This document shows positions 54,735 to 64,000 of a stretch of DNA of 64,000 nt, one piece after another. Each line of letters begins with the position of its first letter. The first letter of the stretch is position 1. Below the pieces are notes generated by a model that searched no databases, was not told where the DNA came from, and was given only the letters and a program-made list of their open reading frames with translations. The DNA comes from Microglena sp. YARC (lineage: Eukaryota; Chlorophyta; Chlorophyceae; Chlamydomonadales; Chlamydomonadaceae): contig CM039463.1 in assembly GCA_022414725.1 (NCBI GenBank), positions 90,120,585-90,184,584 on the forward strand, given 5' to 3'. A program made the position numbers and the translations under genes.

Positions 54735-56197
54735 ACAAAAGAGGTAAAAAATAGAACATTTGTTAACGGTCTAGCTGGTTGTGGAAAGTCTTACTCTACA
54801 ATTGTAGATGCATTAAAGAATTTTGAACCAAACCAGATATTGGTAGTGGCTCCATGGAATTCACAAGTTAGAGAAGCTCTCAGAAAACCACTGGTATCAA
54901 CGCATGCACATTTCACAGCCTCATGGGATTTGATCATAATGGGAATAAAACACTAGGTTGTCATTCGATGGAAGGAATTAAATGTGTCATATTTGAGGAA
55001 ATAATGTTGCTCACAAGACGCAACCTGGTTGACGTGTACAAGTTTATGCAGAACTAAAAAACTATACATACTGGCTAACGGAGACTCTCATCAACTGGAA
55101 TCCATTGGAGATGACGTAAGCACTGATGAAAAGACAGGGTATATCACCAAAATGTTCAAATGGACAATGACGCTAACAAAGAATCATCGATTGGAAACAG
55201 ATGAAGATAAATTGAAAATGATTGAATTTTTCAATGACCTATTTCATTCTGATTTGGGTGTTTATAAAACTATCTTGAAGCATTTCCCAAAAGAGATATT
55301 GAAATCATTGGAAGACCTCAAAGAACTGGGTATTAATAAAGCGATCACACATCGAGATACTAGTTCGAATAGTGTCAACAAATATCTAGACAGTCTGATT
55401 GACAAGAAAAAGATAGAGAAAGCTGATAAACTCAAGACACTGGACAATGGAATCAAATATCACTACAATCAGGAACTGATCTGCAAGACAACAATAAACA
55501 GAGTGGTGAAGGATTCTCCTAAGACCAAGGATTCGCCTAAGATTACTCCCCGCGGGACTCATGCGCAAAGCGCTTCCAAGGGTGCGCCTAAGATCAAGAG
55601 CAAGAAGATAAAAATGCGACCCAACTACAGATACACTATTGTTGGACAAACCAATAAACATTTCACTCTGCAAGATGTTCAAGACAAAGAACTTAGAGTC
55701 GATATCCCCATGACATGATTGTCGAACATTTCAAACTATCACACGCTAACACTTGCCATTCAGAACAAGGTGCTTGTATTGATGAGAAATTTGTCATTTG
55801 CGACATGAGCATTATAACAGACATCCGCTGGGCCTACTGTGCTGTCTCAAGGTTTGTCAGGCTAGATTACGTGTATTTCTTGGACTTTGACTTGAAGGAA
55901 TTGAACTTGATAGAGTTCTTCAACGGGAAGATTTGCGGCTACAAGAAACAAGACAGGAAACGAGACAAGAACTTAGTGCCTTGCAAAAATTACATCACTG
56001 TTGATTGGTGCATAGAGCTTTACAAAAAGGAAAATAATATAATTTGCAGGAAATGCCAACAGTACATGGGAGTAGAAAAACATTCAAAAAACCAATGTAC
56101 TGTAGACAGAGAGGACAACGCCCTGCATCATATCAAATCGAATTGCCATCTGTGTTGCCTGCAATGCAACAGAGCGAACCAAAAAAATACTGATTGA
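54735..56197 (+). pseudogene. SF1 helicase-HNH, copy 2 (frameshifted)
   Basis: Walker A NGLAGCGKSYS at about 54765, then LVVAPWNSQV. A broken stretch is followed by ANGDSHQLESIGDD (55074 on) and LTKNHRLET, open to 55718. A one-base deletion leads into 55715-56197 with CHSEQGAC, WAYCAVSRF and the HNH-type CRKCQQ ... CTVDREDNALHHIKSNCHL ... LQCN. Here helicase and HNH parts are collinear as in copy 1. An insertion at 55510-55600 (KDSPKTKDSPKI) contains ATTCGCCTAAGATT, the motif of the element ends. Confidence 0.75.
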
Positions 56198-56231
56198 TCC
56201 TCCCCCTCCATAAACATTCATAATATATATA

Positions 56232-57312
56232 ATGAATCTTGAATCCATTTTGAAAGCTAATCCAAATCTAAAATTGCTGTCCAAGGCAAAGCTATTTACT
56301 AGATTAAAAGACGACGGGATTACCAAACGAGATATCGAAGATTACTTCAATCCACGAGAGCTAACACAAATTTACCAAAGACCACAAAGCACTAAATTCA
56401 AATTCAAGATCACTGCAAAACCCAGATCATTCCAGATTGATGTGGCAATTATGCCATTGTCGAGCAAGAGGATAAATAACAACATCAATCAAATTCTTAT
56501 GTGTATTGATATCATTTCTCGCAAAGCTTATTGCTACCCACTGAAAAGCGGTAAGATGGATGACGTTTTAGATGCCTATCAGGAATTTATAGGCGATGTA
56601 GACGAAAATATCAACAGTGTATCAGGAGATAATTTTTTTGCATCTTCAATATTTGAGTCTTTCAATAAAGAACTAAATATAAAGGTATATACGGACGTTG
56701 CAAAAGAAGACCACATTACTCCGATGGGGAACAAGCTGGGAATCGTTGACAGATGTACTAGGACACTGAAGGGTCTGATAAAGAAATACTCACTAGAGAA
56801 ACAAGACTAAAAAATGGGTAGACGCACTTGGTGAAATTGTTGAGCTGTATAACGACTCCCCTCATTCTGGGTTGAAAGATGCTTCGCCCAACGAGGTGTA
56901 TGACGATCTCGATTATTCTCAAAAGCTATATGAAGCTCAATTCAAAAAAAAAATCAAAAGATGAACGACAAAGTGACCCTGAAAGTAGGAGACAGAGTGC
57001 GTGTAATGTTACAGAAGAAGACCTTTGAAAAGGAGAAGGCCAGATTTTCTACAGAGATTTACACCATTGAAGAACACATAGCATACAGATTCAAGCTGAG
57101 AGGAGTCAAACGTCTGTATAGACCAAGCGAATTGAACGTTGTTACAAACGTGAAAGATAGACTGGAGCCAGAAAAAGAAGACAATCAAATCAGAAGGATG
57201 CAAAAGGTCAAAGGCATTTAATTCCTATGACGAGATTGTTACTGCTATTGATAAGAAGGACGAACCAAAAGCAAAAAGAACCGTGCGAAAGCCCAAACGG
57301 TTTGCTGAGTAA
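56232..57312 (+). pseudogene. retroviral-type integrase, copy 2 (three breaks)
   Basis: Very close to the copy 1 integrase (LLSKAKLFTRLKDDGITKRD is identical), behind ATAATATATATA. Catalytic positions FQIDVAI, SVSGDNFF and IVDRCTRTLKG again show Asp at the third position. Breaks: surplus A near 56799-56801, two extra bases around the A10 run at 56944-56953, and a surplus A at 57202-57205. Otherwise open to RFAE and TAA at 57310-57312. Confidence 0.88.
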
Positions 57313-57649
57313 TAGCGGCGTTCCGCTAACCAACAGTCATTCGCTTCGCTCATGACTTCCTCTTGACTTCATCCATTCCTCCTCCTGCGAGTAGCGGGGG
57401 CGGAACGGTAACCGGTATATCAGTCGCATCCTGCGCGGAGAGTAGAAAGGTGTAACAAAGTGTAGCGATTCGTATTTTGTCGTATTTTGTCGTATTTTTT
57501 CTTATCTATTCGCGGGACACACGTCAGCTCTCCGAATCTATAAGGCGATTCGTCTTTGGTCTCATACGCAAAGCGCGTGTCGCGTCAGCTCCCAGATTTT
57601 CCCTGTCCCACATTGTCCCACTGTCTCCCGAATCTTAGGCGAATCATCC
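57313..57649. repeat. terminal arm of copy 2
   Basis: TAGCGGCGTTCCGCTAACCA, CGAGTAGCGGGGGCGGAACG and GCGCGGAGAGTAGAAAGGTG followed by (TCGTATTTTG)n match the arm of copy 1 at 29103-29266 in reverse. It continues through AGCTCCC and CCCTGTCCCACATTG to CGAATCTTAGGCGAAT. There is no recognisable outer terminal repeat or target duplication. Confidence 0.75.
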
Positions 57650-58516
57650 ATGGCAAAATCACGGTACTGCCACGGTAGTACCACGGTATTGCACGGGAAA
57701 ATCTATCGGACATCCCCCGAGATATAATTCGTGCGGAGGGACTATCGAAAAGACCCCTACTGGTTTTTTGGGGTAAAATGAAGTTATCAGAAAAGACCCG
57801 AAGACCGGCATGCTCCATAGGTAGGTCATGCACGAGCTGTGTCAAGAGGGCGGAGAACCAGAATGACTGGCTGAGAGAGAAAGGGCAGTAACTCCATGCA
57901 AATATCGCAATGTGGGGTACGTCGCGAACATTCCATGTCTTACTTGGTCATCTGGCCTGCCACTGACAATGCCATTTATGAACGGATGTGAAGGTCGGAA
58001 ATGGAGGATGAGTACATAGAGAAATCAACAGAATGGCCTTACAGTGTAAAAACTCAACATATTGCATGTTGCTTACATGCTAAAACATGACCATGCACAA
58101 AATATAGAAATGAGCCGAACAACAAGGAGGCCTAAGAGGCCATGGTGATAAGCAATAACATTGTGATCATGCCAAATGGGCAGCCAAACACAGTGTCCGG
58201 TAGCTTCATTAGTAAACTTCTGTTATGCAAGGGCGCGGCAAAATGGACAGCAAAATAACGTAGATTGTCCGGTAGCTTCATCAGTCAACTTGTGTCATGT
58301 AAGGGCGCTGCAAAATGGACAGCAGAGTAGATTGTCTGGTTAGTTCATCAGCCAACTTCTGTCATGCAAGGGGGCTGCAAAATGGACAGTAGAATAGATT
58401 GTCCGGTTGGTTCATCAGAAAAATTCTCTCATGGAAGGGGCCTGCCATTGTTGCACACAACCCAGATCAACTAACTATCCAACAGTTTTCTAACATCTGT
58501 GTGATTTGTCACTCTA
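57650..58516. other. intergenic DNA right of copy 2
   Basis: Short repeats (CACGGTACTGC/CACGGTAGTAC/CACGGTATTGC) at 57661-57700. At 58190-58450 a block (GTCCGGTAGCTTCATCAG ... TGCAAGGGCGCTGCAAAATG) is repeated about four times at roughly 60-70 bp spacing. No gene supported. Confidence 0.6.
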
Positions 58517-59605
58517 TTAGCGGCTGAAGCCAGCCAGGGTGATCACAACGCCGTTGGCAACAGATGTACAAAGTGAGTCCCTCTTCTCAGCGTAGTACTT
58601 CTGGAAGGTGTCCTTATCACAATCGCCCCCTCCACTCTGGTAGTACTGGCATTGTCCGCTTCCACCCTGGAGTGTGAGAGAATGATCCATTAGTGAACTG
58701 GCATCTGCTTCTTTGCCAGATTGTAGTATGAACATGTAAGGTGGTGCAAGACAGCAATGTGGCCTTGTATACATAAGACCAAGCACACTTGATGCATGTT
58801 AACTACTTTGCTGTCAACTAACTGAGAAGCTACTTAATTTGAAACTCAAAATTCCACCTGACATAGTGACATCTGATTGCTTTGATTCTGGAAGGGAGGA
58901 GCAAAGGCTGTAAAGGGATCTCCATACCTAAGGCACGTACATGCAGAAACTGCAGGTAAGTCTAGTTTGTTCATTTCAATCTTTTACTTCTTTCTTCGCC
59001 TAAGCAAATGCAGAATTATATCTGTTAATTCACAAGAGCAACAATTAATTTCCTTCATTTTGTTAATTTATGCATTTAAATATGTTTATATTTGTGTATT
59101 TATTTGCTTACCTTTGCGAATGTGTCTGCGTGAACGACGCAAATGTTTTTCGCGGCTATGTAGCACAGAGCAGGAGGGACAGCGCCACCTCCGGCTCCAA
59201 TCGCAAATGCTAGAGGCTCCTACACGCAAACATAATATCAGCGGGTAGACTTAGATGTTATGGAGTGACTGCATAGTCAAGATGCTCATCTTCTGTGGTC
59301 GGAGTAGTAAACGTGTGAACATGTGCTGCATAAACACGAAAGCACGACTCTCCCGAGTACAGAGAGCATTCACAAGGGTGTAAACAGCTGTGATAAGACA
59401 GCATTCCCCATCATCATCCCCATCATCACCCTTTGACTCCGTCAAGCCGAGGGTACATTTGGAGTCCAGTAGAGCACCAAGAAGAATGTAATCATCATCA
59501 TCACCATCACCATCACCATCACCATCACACCCACCATCATCATCACACCCACCACCATCACCCACCCACCCACCACCACCACCACCATCATCATCACCAC
59601 CCACC

Positions 59606-59639
<34 letters not shown>

Positions 59640-60236
59640 TCATCACCACCATCACCACCCACCACCACCACCACTACCACCACCACGATCATCATCATAT
59701 TTCCAGACTTGCTGGCATTCAACAGAATGGCCCTTGCCCCCAAGCTTGCATTTAAGCTATTTTGTGTGTGTATTTGCATTTGCAGCCAGAATGCTCGTAA
59801 CAAGCACTTTGGACTACATTGAAGCAGCCGCACCACATATATTGAACCACCTACACTATGTCCTGCAAGTGTACCGTGTGTGTGTGCACTCGCAGGGTGG
59901 TGGTGTGAGTGGAGTATTTCAATGCACCCAAATACGTACAGTCTGATCTACACCTCAAAAGTGCGGGTGCACAAGAAGCATCTGCCAACAATGATACAAT
60001 GTATTCAAGCCTAACGAAGCATACCGAAGCATGTAATGCATATCTTTCAGGCTGTAAAGCTGGAGTGTGGATTTCTTACCATTATGTTGCATCGGCTGAC
60101 GGCATCCTTGCAAGCAAGTGATCCAACCTGGTCTGCAACACTCTGTGTAAATTCTGTACATGTGTTGGAGTCAATGCAGTCTTTCTTGCAGTTGTTGAGG
60201 CAAGTCAAGACCTTTGCGTCATCAGTCTGTTTTTCA
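58517..60236 (-). CDS. cysteine-rich protein, unknown function (3 exons seen)
   Basis: Exons are 60236-60080 (TTGCAG/T ... ATAATG/GTAAGA), 59219-59112 (TGTAG/GAG ... AAAG/GTAAGC) and 58666-58517 (CTCCAG/GGT ... TAA). All joins after the first are phase 0, giving about 137 residues. Features: CLNNCKKDCIDSNTC, an Ala/Gly-rich central part (FAIGAGGGAVPPALCYIAAK), CQYYQSGGGDCDKDTF, and the end VVITLAGFSR. The spaced cysteines suggest a secreted or lumenal disulfide protein, but the 5' exons and any signal peptide are not identified. No family is recognised. Confidence 0.6.
59453..59700. repeat. (CAT/CAC)n tract with retroposon-like 3' end
   Basis: TTTGGAGTCCAGTAGAGCAC and AAGAATGTAATCATCATCA, also present at 26550-26600 with (ATC)n, precede a 220-bp CAT/CAC/CCA microsatellite. 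His- or Asp/Val-rich ORFs over it are repeat translation. It lies in the intron between exons at 60080 and 59219. Confidence 0.7.
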
Positions 60237-62613
60237 CTGCAAGAAATTCAGGAATAGGATGGATGTCATTAACGGTTCTAGCTGTTCTACTCACAAGCTA
60301 GGGGGGAACCGTTACGAGCGCAAAAAGGATTTCAGGTCATGGAACCCCCGTGCCGTATGAGATGATGATTTAATTATATTGTAGAATTAAATTATCACTG
60401 TAGCATGAGCTCAGGGCCCCCGTCGGTAAAGCGATTGCTTGGGGTTCAGTTGATCAATGTTTTTTGTTTAGCCCTTCCTGTCACAATTGGGCAAGTCCCA
60501 ATAGCCTATTTGGCCTACCCCTGGACTGTAACATACACGTATACATACATACATACATACATACATACATGCATACATACATACATACATACATACATAC
60601 ATACATACACGGATTTCTGAGAAAAGTTCGCGAACTTTTCATGCCGACGCTAGCTGGCTTTGGCTTAATTACCGAGATACTGATAGCGAGTCACCCACCC
60701 ACCCGATCTGAGCGTCAAAACCAAGAATGGCGCTCAGACTAATTGTCTGTAATCTTCTGCTCCTCGATGCAATGAATGCGCACAATCAACAAGATGTAGG
60801 CAGACGGGCGACGAATACAGCCAGCCAGCGAGCTCTTCACAGCGAAAGGCGAGCTGTACATGCCGAAGAGCATAGGAGCGATGCAAATCAGAGACGGCGT
60901 TTGGCAAATGCTGTAGGTCAGCCTGGACGTCCTGGGAATGGAAATGGATACTCGCAACTTTCTCGCAACCCCGGAACTTCAAATCTCTTTCCCCAATCAT
61001 GCGCAATTCTTTCTCACCAGCCATCTTTGAGCCTACGCATCCATACCTCCCTCCCCTGTTCCTCACCCAGACTCTCGCATGAAGAGCCAGGGGCATTCGA
61101 ATTCTCAAAATACATTCTGAGTACCCGAATGAAAAAAATCTCCAGATTTTTTGAAGAGGGATTAGCCCCATTAAAATGTCCGTCCGTTAGTTAGTCCGTG
61201 TGTCACAAACCAAATTTTCAGGTTTCATGAAAAACATCAAAAAAGTTGAACATTCTATATTTTTGATGAATTATAAGACTTATTTATACCGGACATATTC
61301 TCACCAGAGCACATATGAGCATCGCAATTCACGAAAAGGAGCTCAGGTTGGGCCAAAAAGCTGCAATTAACGGTTAACAATTTGATTTCAGGGTGTTTTA
61401 AGCTAACATTTCAAATTTGAACCACTTAAACATGTGCGTATACATAGGTTTGGGAGCAGAATTGTCGTCAAAAATTGGAGGCGAAACATGTAAGCGTCAC
61501 AATGGACGAAACATTCCCCTGGGGCACTCGAACTATAATTAGCCCTCGGACCCCACCTCAGGGCCGTGCCTGGGGCAGGGGCGGGGGCCACCGGGCGGGG
61601 TCGGGGTCGGGGGCAGGGGCAGGGGCAGGGGCAGGGGCGGGGCGGGGGCGGGGGCCACCGGGCGGGGGCAGGGGCAAGCCACGCCACCTGCCGCTGTCCA
61701 AAAACCCGTTCAGGAGGACGGGACATACCGTTCACGGGGGCAGGGGCAAGCCACGCCACCTGCCGCTGTCCAAAAACCCGTTCAGGAGGACGGGACATAC
61801 TGTTAACGTCTGGGCTGGGCCGAAACGTGCAATATCTTGTACGAATCCCGTAAAATCAACCATACACCTGATTGGCCTCATTTTTCTTGCATCAAATTCT
61901 TTAAAAAAGAGCCAATCTACATTCATGCATTTCATTACTTTGCAGAAACGTTCAGTACTGCTTACAAATCAACAACCCTTCAAAAACTCTCTTTTTCGTC
62001 ACTTTACAGTTAACAATGCTAAATCATCAATCGATTCATTGGGATTCAATTAATTTAATGCCTCCAGGCGCCCTTCAAATTTAATCCTATTCGAATTGAT
62101 AAAAATTAAAGCGATTACATGCATTCAAATCACGTACATTAAATTAAATGGAAAGGAATAAATCGAATTAAAATTGTAACATTAAATACAATTCAATTTA
62201 ATTAATATATTACATTAAATTAAGGATTCGAATAATTTCATTCGGGACGCGCCTCCAGGCGCCCTTAATTCTCATTGGGCGCCCATTCGATCCTCAGCGT
62301 CAAAATACGTTCTGAGTTCTCGTCAGGCGCCCATTCGATCCTCGGCGCTCTTCCGCCTGCGAGCGTTGCCACCATTCACTTCACGCATGCGCACTTTCAC
62401 CATGCCTGTGCATCAATTGTGTCACGGTTGGCAGCCAGTGGATGCGAGCAGCCATTTCCTTCCCATTTCTCACACTTGGACCGCTCCTATCTATGCAATC
62501 CTATCTATGCAATCTATTTTCATTGTATTGATGATTGTTAAGCACGGCGCTGCGATTTTTGATTCAGCAGGTGTTGATCGGACGGGCGTCGAAGATTTCT
62601 ACCATATAATCGC
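60237..62613. other. intergenic or upstream region with repeats
   Basis: Second copy of the CCTATTTGGCCTACCCC repeat with (CATA)n tail (60410-60610). Plus-strand Arg/Gln-rich ORF at 60727-61194 with a possible Helitron-type ladder at 60780-60960, resembling 28250-28510. (GGGGCAG)n at 61560-61680. A 63-bp tandem duplication at about 61677-61805 (CCACGCCACCTGCCGCTGTC...). AT-rich DNA at 62000-62230. I see no confident gene. Confidence 0.5.
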
Positions 62614-63207
62614 GATATGGCCCTTGCACCCCTCATCCAATCTCTATTCATTGTTTCAAGCATTGATACATCGGTTGCTTAGCATATTGCGATAGAAGAC
62701 TGCCTGGAACTTCCTGGTCAAAGCAACAGCTGCAGGTTGACCCACCATGGGTGGGGATGCTTGGGGCGAGGGGAGGGGAAAGAAAGAGAAAGTGTGTACA
62801 TGGGGTGGGGTGAGGGGCAAGGAGGGATTCAGAAATGTGTGGAGGCTGTGGGTCTGGCTTGGGTTGAGTTGGAATGGTTTGTGTGTGATACATTTGGGTA
62901 GGGGGGGTACATACAATGACGTAACCCGATATGTTACCCATGTCCTGGGGGCTGGGGTGTGTGGTGGGGGGGGGTATATTTTTAGTAAGGAAAGGAAGTG
63001 GGCATGTGTTAGATATTTTGCAAAGGGGGACATATCTTGACTGTGTGCATGTGAGTAAGGGGGGGGCGGAGGGTGTACGTTCCAAGGGCGATGCACGTTA
63101 TGTTACCCAGGCCAGAACAGGACCCAAGACCTGGGTGGGTGGTGTGGCGGGTGGCCTCGGCCACACGGGCAATGTACTAGTACATACATACATACATACA
63201 TACATTC
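62614..63207 (+). repeat. retroposon-like repeat with (CATA)n tail
   Basis: Inverse partner of 27243-28141. Begins ATGGCCCTTGCACCCCTCAT and ends GGCCACACGGGCAATGTACT followed by (ACATACAT)n. A conserved 3' end next to a microsatellite tail, seen also at 42659, suggests target-primed retroposition. No coding capacity is evident. Confidence 0.6.
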
Positions 63208-64000
63208 ATGCCCTACCATATATGCGCAGTCTAAAACGAGTGGGTCTCAATTTAAATGACTGCCAAACGAATGTTAGACTAGGACTAATCTTTGAAGGTC
63301 GTTTAAAGAAGAAAATTGTATATAGTGTGTTATGAAGTCGTTTATGGCTAAATTAGTAGCTTGAACTAGCTAAATGGACTCAAATCTAAAACTAATCAAG
63401 GCTTCAGAAGAAGAGTTAAGCTGTACTATCTGTCTATCTTGGCTTTGGGGCTTTTCCGCCAAAGAACCCGTGAGGTGCCCATTGTACTTGTTTGAACTGA
63501 GTGCGGGGGAGAATGGATTACCGAATACCCAACGCTGGACCCAAATGCAATGCTTGTCCCTAGTTTATGTGACTGGCCATCACAAACACACAAGCCTAGA
63601 ACTGCACTTTTCAACCCTAAACCCAAAACCCTAGGGAAGAACGCAAGTCACCCTAATGCCTGGAACACCTGCTGGGAAAACAGTGGGACGTCGTGATAGA
63701 ATAACCTACAAGTCTGCCTTTTAGACAGTGTTGTTGTTGCTGCTGGTGCAGCTGCTGCTGGTTGTTGTTGATGTTGTTGTGGAACGCTAGGTGTGGCTAC
63801 AGTTTGAGCGGTCATTTAATGGCCGGGAACAGAATAGCCAAGAACCTGCACCATATACTACATGGTAGGAGTTGTTGCACACTAGTCAGCGAGCAGAAAG
63901 CAGCAGCAGCCGTCGACGCTCTAGCCACACCGAAGCATTGTTGCTGTTATTGTTGTTGTTGTTGTTGTTGTTGCTGTTGCTATTGCTGCTTTTGTTGTTG
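63208..64000. other. right edge, no supported gene
   Basis: ORF 63374-63634 has no recognisable domain. From 63720 to the end there are (GTT/GCT)n trinucleotide tracts on both sides of unique sequence, possibly poly-Gln-type coding on the minus strand but interrupted. Confidence 0.5.

Noticed and set aside
59251..59836. His-rich and Met/Val/Asp-rich ORFs
   Set aside because: Translation of a CAT/CAC microsatellite.

Overview
The window is nuclear DNA of a microbial eukaryote. It carries intron-split genes for coatomer zeta and an HBS1-type GTPase, GT-AG introns with matching phases, standard stop codons, many small non-autonomous transposons and a great deal of simple repeat. An alga is likely, perhaps a prasinophyte-type green alga, but that lineage call is inference. 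The assembly has an N gap at 48145-49142.

Host genes. (1) HBS1-like translational GTPase, minus strand, six phase-compatible exons between 9325 and 1996; the rest of the GTPase lies past the left edge. (2) Coatomer zeta, minus strand, five exons 16692-13496, apparently complete at about 179 aa. (3) A two-domain GST-like protein, plus strand, exons 18638-19042 and 20264-20683, 5' end not found. (4) Catalase-peroxidase KatG, minus strand, exons 27180-26893 and 25493-24003; the N-terminal distal-haem part is not visible. (5) A cysteine-rich protein of unknown function, minus strand, exons 60236-60080, 59219-59112 and 58666-58517. The introns repeatedly contain tandem copies of neighbouring exon edges (splice sites plus some exon), a pattern seen in four of the five genes.

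Mobile DNA. A 13.3 kb Polinton-like virus/Maverick-type element occupies 28791-42098. It has about 190-bp terminal inverted repeats starting AGTAAG, a 6-bp TATATA target duplication, and a two-armed layout. The left arm (minus strand) carries a retroviral-type integrase and a PolB / SF1 helicase / HNH chain. The right arm (plus strand) carries two capsid-like proteins in tandem, a FtsK/HerA-type packaging ATPase, a penton-like protein, an adenovirus pVI/pX-like peptide and several small genes. Between the arms lie about 22 perfect copies of a 25-bp repeat. Every broken gene of this copy needs a +1 correction, usually at a homopolymer. The right end also holds a short gene that appears to contain a spliceosomal intron. 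A second, decayed and inverted relative (49143 to about 57649) follows the gap.

Other repeats are a hAT-like MITE family with exact 8-bp target duplications (three copies, one nested in another MITE), a second family with CACTG ends (about eight copies), a 175-bp MITE with 20-bp inverted ends, a tRNA-derived SINE-like unit, retroposon-like repeats ending in microsatellites, and an 89-bp near-perfect hairpin. The remaining intergenic DNA (about 9.3-12.2, 20.7-23.8, 42.1-48.1 and 60.2-64.0 kb) shows no gene I can support.
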